From NCBI GenBank assembly GCA_020253595.1, contig JADCBH010000165.1, positions 1-9,302 on the forward strand: a DNA stretch of 9,302 bases, in the 5' to 3' direction. This document shows, piece by piece, positions 1-5,602 of the stretch. The position numbers were made by a program, and so were the translations under genes. The notes below the pieces were generated by a model. It was not told the origin of the DNA, searched no databases, and worked only from the letters and a program-made list of their open reading frames with translations. The stretch's first letter is position 1. Each line of letters starts with the position of its first letter. Origin of the DNA: Brevundimonas sp. GTDB lineage: Bacteria > Pseudomonadota > Alphaproteobacteria > Caulobacterales > Caulobacteraceae.

Positions 1-213
1 GCGGTAGATTGAGGGATCGAAATAGCGCCGCATGGCCGGATTGACCGCGCCGCCCGGGCCCCCGTGCAGCACGAGGACCGGCTGTCCCTGGGGATTGCCG
101 CATTCCTCGAAGTAGATCTCATGGACGCTGTCTGTCTTCATCCACCCCGACGCGAAGGGTTCGAGCTCGGGATAGAGCTCTCGGCGGGGCGTCTCGGTCA
201 CGGGGAAGGCCAT
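1..213 (-). CDS. pip: Prolyl aminopeptidase (proline iminopeptidase), N-terminal part only
   Basis: Alpha/beta-hydrolase enzyme that removes N-terminal proline from peptides in the cytoplasm. Only the first 71 codons are in the window; the gene continues past the left edge. Visible are the family's opening (RELYPELEPFASGWMKTD), the strand leading to VLVLHGGPGGA, which is the HGGPGG oxyanion-hole motif, and the MRRYFDP segment that follows it in this family. The catalytic Ser, Asp and His lie outside the window. The ATG at 213 is chosen because the family usually begins a few residues before YPE; no good Shine-Dalgarno sequence precedes it. It starts 27 bases after the stop of the DUF423 gene on the same strand, so the two are probably co-transcribed. 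The family call is solid; completeness cannot be judged. Confidence 0.9.
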   Translation of the reverse strand, partial: MAFPVTETPRRELYPELEPFASGWMKTDSVHEIYFEECGNPQGQPVLVLHGGPGGAVNPAMRRYFDPSIYR

Positions 214-240
214 GCGGTCTCAGGAGTTACGGCGGAAGGG

Positions 241-612
241 TCAGGCGTCGGAGGGAGAGGATCGGAACGCCGCCAGAGCGACAAACAGCCAGGCCGCGAT
301 CATCAGCACGCCGCCCACGGGGGCGACCGCACCGAACGCGGGCAGGGAGGCCAGCCCGATGATAGCCAGGGCCAGGCTGAAGATCAGACCGCCTGCTGTC
401 CCCAACCAGCCTGCGGTGCGCGCCAACCGAGGGGCTCCCGGCCAAAGGGCGCAAGTGAGGCCCAGCAGGGCGTGAACCAGCTGGTAGCTGGCCCCCGTGG
501 TCAGCAAGGTCTTCACCTGCGGCTCGGCTCCGTGAGCCGCGAACGCTCCGAGAGCGACAGCGGTGGCACCGTTGAGTGCAGCAAAGCCTGCGAGCGAGCG
601 ATTCCAACTCAT
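241..612 (-). CDS. DUF423 family small integral membrane protein (YgdD-like)
   Basis: A 123-residue hydrophobic protein of unknown function in the inner membrane. It shows the DUF423 pattern: an N-terminal span ending LGAFAAHG (residues ~21-28), then a TGASYQLVHALL segment (~41-52), a Gly-rich third span (GWLGTAGGLIFSLALAIIG), and a last span after AVAPVGGVLMIAAW. Four membrane segments and the length are normal for the family. The frame is open upstream to a possible start at 687, but the ATG at 612 is preferred because the family begins close to the first membrane span and the extension would run into the divergent transporter gene. An AGGAG lies about 24 bases upstream, too far to be a normal ribosome binding site. 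It sits just before pip on the same strand. The family assignment is strong; the biochemical role is unknown. Confidence 0.85.
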   Translation of the reverse strand: MSWNRSLAGFAALNGATAVALGAFAAHGAEPQVKTLLTTGASYQLVHALLGLTCALWPGAPRLARTAGWLGTAGGLIFSLALAIIGLASLPAFGAVAPVGGVLMIAAWLFVALAAFRSSPSDA

Positions 613-619
613 TATGGGA

Positions 620-632
620 CCGTAGCCTACGG
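620..632. promoter_or_regulatory. 13-bp inverted repeat in the divergent DUF423/transporter gap (candidate operator)
   Basis: The gap between the divergent starts at 612 and 663 contains CCGTAGCCTACGG, two perfect 6-bp arms around a single C. A one-base loop is unfavourable for an RNA hairpin, so a DNA-binding site is the more natural reading. It lies 7 bases upstream of the DUF423 ATG. The transporter is preceded by GCTATCGGATC near 638-650, which loosely resembles the Caulobacter-type -10 element, but there is no clear -35. The arms could occur by chance in a region this size. Confidence 0.3.
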
Positions 633-662
633 AATCTCCTGCGTCTGCTATCGGATCGCCCC

Positions 663-1811
663 ATGACCCCCGCGAGCCGCATGGCATTGCAGTATGTTAT
701 CCTGTTCGCAGCCAACGGCGTCAGCCTGCCATTCGCGGGTCTGTGGCTTTCGGCGCAGGGGTTCACGGCGTCCCAGATTGGTGGGCTACTGGCCGCACCC
801 ATGCTGGCGCGGCTGGTGACCGGGCCTGTGATCGCGGTCTGGGCTGACGGGTTCAGGCAGCGTCGCACCCCGATCGCCATCCTGGGCGCGGTGGCTTGCC
901 TTGCCTATATCGTGGCGGGAGTGGGCGAAGGGCGCTGGGTACAGGGCGGCGCATGGTTCGTGGCAGCAACCGCGATGGCAGCCCTGATCCCTCTGACCGA
1001 TGTGCTCAGTTTGCAGGCGTCGAGGGCATCCGGCTTTGCTTTCGCCTGGCCGCGAGGATGCGGTTCGGCGGCCTTCGTCGTCGCCAATGTGCTGATGGGG
1101 GCCATACTCAGCGGTGCCCCGGTCGACAGTCTGATTGTCTTCGTCGCCCTGGCGTGCGGGCTTCTGGCCATGTCTGCGGCCACCCTTCTGCCGACGGATG
1201 GCTTGTCGGAGCGTGGGCGGGCACGAGACCGCTTCGCCGGCGTCGGTCGGCTTGTGCGAGAGCCGGTATTCATGACCGCGCTGATCGCGATCGGTGCGAT
1301 CCAGGCGACCCATGCCTTCTACTATGGCTTCTCCGCCATCGCCTGGAAGGCACAGGGCATCGACGAGCGGACGACAGGCCTGCTGTGGGCCTTCTCGGTG
1401 ATCGTGGAGATCGGCTTCATGTGGTGGGTCGAGCCTTGGCGTCGTCGACGCGGGATCGGTCCCATGATGGTCCTGACGGTGGGTGGTGTTGCGGCTGTCG
1501 TGCGCTGGACAGCACTGGCCTTCGCTCCGCCGTTGATCCTGTTGTGGCCGCTGCAGGCGCTACACGCCCTCACGTTTGCCGCGACCTATCTGGCGGGCGT
1601 GGAGATCATTGAACGCCTCGCTCCTCCGGGGCAGCACACAGCAGCCCAGACGTTGAACTCTGTGATGGCGGCAGGGGTCCTGATCGGGGTGGCGACCCTC
1701 GCGGCCGGCCCCCTCTATGGGAGCTACGGCACCTTGGGATATCTCTCCATGACGGCCTTGGCTGGCATTGGCCTTATAGCGGCCTGGCAGCTCAAGGGCC
1801 GGATCAGCTGA
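663..1811 (+). CDS. Major facilitator superfamily transporter, phenylpropionate-permease-like (MFS_1-like)
   Basis: A 382-residue inner-membrane protein with about 12 hydrophobic segments, predicted to be a proton-coupled or facilitative transporter; the substrate is unknown. The PPP/HcaT-like group is indicated by the N-terminal stretch GVSLPFAGLWLSAQGFT followed by SQIGGLLAAPMLARLVTGP and a basic AD-x5-RR loop (residues ~61-68). Later come a PRGCGSAAFVVAN segment where the family has RxWGSxGF, and HALTFAATYLAGVEIIERLAP near the C-terminus. Length is typical. The ATG at 663 fits this family; a second ATG at 681 is possible, and the frame stays open upstream only into the divergent DUF423 gene. 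Its stop codon overlaps the stop of the convergent gene at 1804. Real substrates of such homologues are often not phenylpropionate. Confidence 0.85.
   Translation: MTPASRMALQYVILFAANGVSLPFAGLWLSAQGFTASQIGGLLAAPMLARLVTGPVIAVWADGFRQRRTPIAILGAVACLAYIVAGVGEGRWVQGGAWFVAATAMAALIPLTDVLSLQASRASGFAFAWPRGCGSAAFVVANVLMGAILSGAPVDSLIVFVALACGLLAMSAATLLPTDGLSERGRARDRFAGVGRLVREPVFMTALIAIGAIQATHAFYYGFSAIAWKAQGIDERTTGLLWAFSVIVEIGFMWWVEPWRRRRGIGPMMVLTVGGVAAVVRWTALAFAPPLILLWPLQALHALTFAATYLAGVEIIERLAPPGQHTAAQTLNSVMAAGVLIGVATLAAGPLYGSYGTLGYLSMTALAGIGLIAAWQLKGRIS
1804..1811. repeat. Perfect 8-bp palindrome TCAGCTGA formed by two convergent, overlapping stop codons
   Basis: The transporter stop TGA (1809-1811) and the minus-strand stop TGA (1806-1804) sit inside TCAGCTGA, which is its own reverse complement. 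Both proteins therefore end in Ser-stop from AGC TGA. There is no intergenic space and no U-tract hairpin, so no classical terminator can be assigned between these genes. Confidence 0.9.
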
Positions 1812-2499
1812 GCCGGGTTCTCGGCAGCAGCGACAGGTGCCGTGCGATCGCCATCGCCGCCGCCTCGACACCGCGCCGGGCCGCGTCCGGTTCCAGTCCT
1901 GCAGGCGTTCGCAGCAAGCCCACCGAAACCGCATCGGCATTGTCCGGCAGAGCCGTCAGGACCCTGTAGAGCAGGTACGATCCTGCATCGTCCTCCGAGT
2001 CCGACGTCGCATCGGCCGGGAAACCGGCTTCACCCAACGCCCGAACCATCTCCGAGGCCGGAGCAGTCGCCCGGGCAACCGCGGGACCCGTGACCGCCAG
2101 CTTGTGGCCGCCCGAAAGGGATCGGTTCTCGGCGCGGAGCTGGATGTGGAACCGATCCGACTTCCTTGCGCGGCCAACCAGAAGCACGGCGCGGCAGGCT
2201 TCATCGCCCAGTTCGCTGGAGATCAGACCAGCGAGTGTGTCGGGGTCGTTGGGGCCGAGCGACCGGATGCGGGCACTCGCCGTTCCGGCGGCTTCCAGCG
2301 GCCATACCGGATCTGAGTCCTCATAGACGCAGATCAGCATCGCGGGCCTGCGGTCGGCCTGTTCCTCGGCGGCGGTGTCGAGCATGAAGCCTTGCAAGAG
2401 CCGTTGACGCAATCCAGCGGCCCAGACAGGGCCCTGGGCTGTGCATGACAGAGTCGTGACAGCGGCCGGACCGTGTCGGAAATCGAGCGTCGCCGTCAA
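1804..2499 (-). CDS. Pyroglutamyl-peptidase I-like (C15 fold) protein with apparent loss of catalytic residues
   Basis: A 231-residue protein (from the TTG at 2499) that I assign tentatively to the pyroglutamyl peptidase I fold. The C-terminal half follows that family's order: AVLLVGRAR (104-112) where the family has a GLAGGR-like turn, a GP pair (138-139), then SEMVRALGEAGFPADATSDS (149-168), AGSYLLYRVL (172-181), and GLLRTP (194-199). In active enzymes the last two sites are like AGxYLCNxxxY, carrying the nucleophile Cys, and GFIHVP, carrying the catalytic His. Here no Cys occurs there, the His position is Arg, and the expected Glu near IQLRAE is displaced, so it is probably inactive as a peptidase. 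The N-terminal 100 residues are not recognisably C15. The start is uncertain: TTG 2499 is the first standard start after the tipN stop, while ATG 2385 (194 residues, AAGG just upstream) is an alternative. Same strand and reading frame as tipN. Confidence 0.6.
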   Translation of the reverse strand: MTATLDFRHGPAAVTTLSCTAQGPVWAAGLRQRLLQGFMLDTAAEEQADRRPAMLICVYEDSDPVWPLEAAGTASARIRSLGPNDPDTLAGLISSELGDEACRAVLLVGRARKSDRFHIQLRAENRSLSGGHKLAVTGPAVARATAPASEMVRALGEAGFPADATSDSEDDAGSYLLYRVLTALPDNADAVSVGLLRTPAGLEPDAARRGVEAAAMAIARHLSLLPRTRLS

Positions 2500-2538
2500 G
2501 TCGAAAGCGGAGATCAGATCGTCAATCCGCTCGGGAAT

Positions 2539-2543
2539 CTCCT
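2539..2543 (-). promoter_or_regulatory. AGGAG ribosome-binding-like sequence directly after the tipN stop, with no usual start codon in range
   Basis: AGGAG begins two bases after the tipN TGA (2547-2545) on the minus strand. Within the usual 5-10 base spacing there is no ATG, GTG or TTG in the frame of the downstream gene. The in-frame candidates are ATT at 2526 (12 bases away), CTG at 2517 and TTG at 2499. The 15 codons between the stop and the TTG read like protein (QEIPERIDDLISAFD), so the true start may be non-canonical and further upstream than TTG. Confidence 0.35.
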
Positions 2544-2544
2544 G

Positions 2545-5145
2545 TCAGGCGAGATCACCGATCGCTGCGTCGAGTAGCATGAATGCACGTCCGGTATCCG
2601 TGGCCAGCACAGCCATCACGGAGGTCGCGCCGTCGCCTGCTTGCTGAGTCAGCCGGTTGGCAAGCTGGCGGACAAAGCGTTCGTCGTCTGACCGCAACTC
2701 GGGGTCACTGATCACACGACGAGACACGCTCCGCACGGCAGCGGGGGCCACGCGACGGACAATCTGACGGGCCCGATCCGGGTCGCGGCTCGCAAAGGCC
2801 TCCGCCGCTTCTTCAACCCGGGAACGCGGAAGGAGGGCATTGGGGTCGACGCCCATGCGGCGGATCGCGGCAGTGATCCTGTCGGCCAGCGCCCCCGAGT
2901 CGTCTGGCATGACCGGTGTGTCGAGCTCCAGCGGTGCCTCTGGTTCCGCGCCATCGACCAGATCAGCCCAGTCCAGCCGATCCGATCCCGTCGGAGTGGC
3001 GCGCGCTCCGGGGTCGTCGGCAGTTGGCGCAAGGCGAAGACGGCCCCGCAGCCCGAAACCCCGCTCTCGCTCCGGTGCAGGTCGCTCCGCCCCACGCGGT
3101 GACGGAGCCTGGGTAGCCACGGGTGCGGCCGGCTCGGCGGGCGGCTCGCGCCGCCGGATCGGAGCCGGATCGCCCGACACGACGCCCATCAGCCTGACGG
3201 CCTCGGTCAGCATGTCGTAGTTGCGACGCACGCGTTCCTGGAAGCCGGCGTCCAGGGCCTCGGTGTCTTCGGCGGCTTTGCGGGATGCGGCAGCAAGGGC
3301 AGCAAGGCCATCCTCGACCGTGACCCGGACGGCCTCAGCGCGTGCGCGGGCTTCTTCTGGCAATCGGGCGGCACGTTCGTCCAGGTCGCCGATGGCCGCG
3401 TCGACCTCGGCGAGCGCCTGGGTCATGCGGTCGAGCGTGGACTCCAGTTTCTGGATCGCCTGTTCTCCGGCTACGTCAACCAGACCGGTGGTCTCGAGGA
3501 CAATCCGGCGCGCGCCCTCGACTCGGGCGTCAGCGGCTTCGTCGGCTTTCTTAGCGGCGTCGAAAAGGGCTTCTCCAAGCCGGTCGGCATGAATCTGGGC
3601 CTGCGTCGTCGCATCGGTCGCCGTCTGACGGCTTTCCTCGGCCGCTGCATGAAGCATGGCCAACGCGCGCCGGGTCTCTTCGATCAGGGTATCGCGCGCT
3701 TCTGCCGCAAGGGCCTCGAACCTGTCGAGCGAGAGCTTGGTGGCGGCGTCGAACCCGTCGGCCTCGCGCTGTGACAGATCGACGAGCGCGCGGAACTGAT
3801 CCGCTGCCGCCTCGACCAGATCGCGAATGCCTTCGGATGCCCGGGTCGATGTGTCGCCGAGATCGGCCGTTGCAGCCCGGGCGGCCGACAGCTGTTCGGT
3901 CAGCTGCGCGCGCTGACTCTCGACCTGGGCCGAGAAGTCCTCCTGATCGGTGCGGAGCGAGTAGGCGGCCGTGACCAGGGCTGCCCGCTGCTGGCTCAGG
4001 CCTTCCTCAACAGACTGGATCTGCTCGGCCACGCCGGTGCCAGCGTTCTCCAGCCTCAGGGTTTGGCGGGCCAGATCATCGGCGGCGAGGCGGGCAGCGT
4101 CCTGGGCCTCGGTCGCGGCGGCGGCGAGGTCAGCTGCACGGGCTGCCAGGGCGGCCTCGGCTTCTCTGAGCTGGGTTTGTGCCAGGTCCGACGCATCGAC
4201 GATCAAACGGGATTGCTTCTCCACGGCGTCCAGAACACCAGCCGCCTGGGTGTCGAGACGACCGCCGAGGCTCGCCATTTCCTCGCGTTCCTTGCCGAGC
4301 TGCTCCACCAGCCGTCGCGCGGTGCGGCCAGCGACCTCTGCGGCGTCGTTCAGACGCTGGGTCTCCTGGGCCAGAGCCTCGCGCAGCAACGCCATGTCGC
4401 TCCGGGCCCGCTCCGCCGCCAGCGCCGCCTGGTCGATATCGTTACGCAGCGTGACCAGAACCTCGCCGGTCTGCTGGGCCGCCAGAGCTGTCGGCGCGAC
4501 GAGCGCCTCGGCCAGATCCCGGGCACGACGGGTTTCTGCGGCCAGACCGGCACCTTGGCGGACGGCATGAGCCAGCATCACCGCCAGTCCGGCGGGTGCT
4601 AGGGCGATCAGGGCGTAGAGCGCAAGGCGCAGGGGATCGAGCATCACCTCGCCGGCACCGACCTCATAGGCGGCCCAGGATGCTACGCCTGCGATCCAGA
4701 GGGCGGCGGCGACACCGGCGATCAGGTAGGTTCCACTGGAAGAGGGCGCTGCGCCGGTTCGGCTCACGGCTATCGGCGTCGGTGGCAAGATCGCTTCGCG
4801 CGTCACCGGAGGGGCGTCGGCGCTGGTGGTAAATGTGATCTCCTGGCTTTCCTTTTCCACAGGGTCTTGAACCGGTGGCGGCACAGGCTGCTCTTCGACC
4901 CCGATCGGGACCATGGCGGCCGAAGTGGTTTCCTTCTCGTGGCGCTGCTGTTCCTGAAGCCGGCGCCGGCGGCGTTCCGACATCGGGCGCAAACCATCCA
5001 TGACGGGTGCTGAGACGGGCGCTGCATCCGATGCGAGGTCACTGCCGGGCGACGGCTCGACCGTCGAGCCGTCACCATCCCGCGCCAGAACGGTCTCCGG
5101 TTCGGGGTCGGACAGGGTCAGGGGCGGCCGGTGACGGGACTTCAT
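2545..5145 (-). CDS. tipN: TipN-like polarity protein: membrane-anchored long coiled coil marking the new cell pole
   Basis: An 866-residue protein matching Caulobacter TipN in architecture and size (family about 880). The N-terminal ~135 residues are acidic and proline-rich with a basic patch (SERRRRRLQEQQ, 56-67). Two membrane spans follow at ~139-161 and ~172-194. Residues ~200-650 form an Ala/Glu/Arg-rich coiled coil with heptad character and no prolines over long stretches. A Pro-rich linker (~665-745) leads to a compact C-terminal region (~755-866) containing ADRITAAIRRMGVDPNALLP and ending AFMLLDAAIGDLA. In Caulobacter, TipN marks the division site and then the new pole, directing flagellum placement and aiding ParA-driven chromosome segregation; that role here is inferred from homology. 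Start ATG 5145 is the natural one, with only a weak GAGAAA upstream. It follows a 59-residue membrane protein by 107 bases and precedes the peptidase-like gene. Confidence 0.85.
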   Translation of the reverse strand: MKSRHRPPLTLSDPEPETVLARDGDGSTVEPSPGSDLASDAAPVSAPVMDGLRPMSERRRRRLQEQQRHEKETTSAAMVPIGVEEQPVPPPVQDPVEKESQEITFTTSADAPPVTREAILPPTPIAVSRTGAAPSSSGTYLIAGVAAALWIAGVASWAAYEVGAGEVMLDPLRLALYALIALAPAGLAVMLAHAVRQGAGLAAETRRARDLAEALVAPTALAAQQTGEVLVTLRNDIDQAALAAERARSDMALLREALAQETQRLNDAAEVAGRTARRLVEQLGKEREEMASLGGRLDTQAAGVLDAVEKQSRLIVDASDLAQTQLREAEAALAARAADLAAAATEAQDAARLAADDLARQTLRLENAGTGVAEQIQSVEEGLSQQRAALVTAAYSLRTDQEDFSAQVESQRAQLTEQLSAARAATADLGDTSTRASEGIRDLVEAAADQFRALVDLSQREADGFDAATKLSLDRFEALAAEARDTLIEETRRALAMLHAAAEESRQTATDATTQAQIHADRLGEALFDAAKKADEAADARVEGARRIVLETTGLVDVAGEQAIQKLESTLDRMTQALAEVDAAIGDLDERAARLPEEARARAEAVRVTVEDGLAALAAASRKAAEDTEALDAGFQERVRRNYDMLTEAVRLMGVVSGDPAPIRRREPPAEPAAPVATQAPSPRGAERPAPERERGFGLRGRLRLAPTADDPGARATPTGSDRLDWADLVDGAEPEAPLELDTPVMPDDSGALADRITAAIRRMGVDPNALLPRSRVEEAAEAFASRDPDRARQIVRRVAPAAVRSVSRRVISDPELRSDDERFVRQLANRLTQQAGDGATSVMAVLATDTGRAFMLLDAAIGDLA

Positions 5146-5252
5146 GGGACGCGGTTTCTCGGGTGTGCAGAGGCCAGTCGGATGCGAGCGCTGGACCCTA
5201 GCGACTAAGCCCTTATCCCGAAAGGCATCGGGTGCGATTCAGGCTTGAGGAT
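5146..5252 (-). promoter_or_regulatory. tipN leader region with weak promoter-like and hairpin elements
   Basis: The 107 bases between the small upstream gene and tipN contain, on the minus strand, a 5-bp inverted repeat CCCGA-TGCCTT-TCGGG (5232-5217). Next comes GCTAGGGTCC (5202-5193), which partly matches the GCTA core of Caulobacter housekeeping -10 elements. No convincing -35 and no TTAA-N7-TTAA CtrA site is visible. The hairpin lies about 20 bases after the small gene's stop but has no T-run, so it is at best a weak terminator. A tipN promoter here is plausible but not shown. Confidence 0.25.
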
Positions 5253-5432
5253 TCAGCAGTCGCGCGGCGTTTCGGCCGGCGCGCCAATCGAGGCCGACGG
5301 TGTGCGGTCAACCACGCGGTGAACTTCCGGCTGAGGCTCTGCAGCACGGTCCAGCGACACCCCGAACTGCGCCAGGGCGGCCGTCGCCAGCATGATGATG
5401 AAACCGGCAAGCAGTTCTATCAGCGCCTGCAC
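5253..5432 (-). CDS. Small single-pass membrane protein (59 residues) upstream of tipN
   Basis: A short gene with a GTG start at 5432 preceded by a perfect AGGAG (5445-5441) at an 8-base spacing, ending at TGA 5255-5253. The protein has a hydrophobic segment near its N-terminus (residues ~4-22, LIELLAGFIIMLATAALAQ), then a polar, proline-rich tail (AEPQPEVHRVVDRTPSASIG) ending in Asp-Cys. It could be a single-span membrane protein with a short soluble tail, or a signal peptide with possible cleavage after an Ala near residue 21. I do not recognise a family. It is on the same strand as tipN, 107 bases ahead of it, and divergent from the PLD gene. Support comes from the ribosome binding site, the promoter-like sequence and the sensible hydrophobicity; short length is the main doubt. 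Confidence 0.6.
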   Translation of the reverse strand: MQALIELLAGFIIMLATAALAQFGVSLDRAAEPQPEVHRVVDRTPSASIGAPAETPRDC

Positions 5433-5459
5433 GTTTTCGTCTCCTCACCGACGGCCGAC

Positions 5460-5488
5460 CTTATGCCTGATTTCGGCGAACCGGACAA
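5460..5488 (-). promoter_or_regulatory. Candidate sigma-70 type promoter for the 59-residue membrane protein
   Basis: On the minus strand TTGTCC (5488-5483) and CATAAG (5465-5460) are separated by exactly 17 bases, each matching 4 of 6 positions of the -35 and -10 consensus. Transcription would begin near 5453, about 20 bases before the GTG at 5432, leaving just room for the AGGAG ribosome binding site. Spacing and placement are persuasive; the hexamers themselves are moderate. Confidence 0.4.
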
Positions 5489-5602
5489 TACAGCGACGTC
5501 TCGCGCCGTTGACCGCGCCAAGGGCGCATGGGAACGGAGAGTCCTCCCGCGCGTCATGACGTTGCCGGGGTACGCCTGTGCCGGACGGGGGAGACGCCAG
5601 AT

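Noticed and set aside
64..666. A 200-codon plus-strand open frame
   Set aside because: It is antisense to pip and DUF423, both of which show clear family signatures on the minus strand.
1837..2316. A 159-codon plus-strand open frame
   Set aside because: It is opposite the C15-like gene, Arg-rich, and without motifs.
2840..4602. Several plus-strand open frames (for example 2840-3220, 3971-4570, 4063-4602)
   Set aside because: They lie opposite the tipN coiled coil, have Arg/Ser/Ala-rich low-complexity translations with no motifs, and are expected from high-GC antisense frames.
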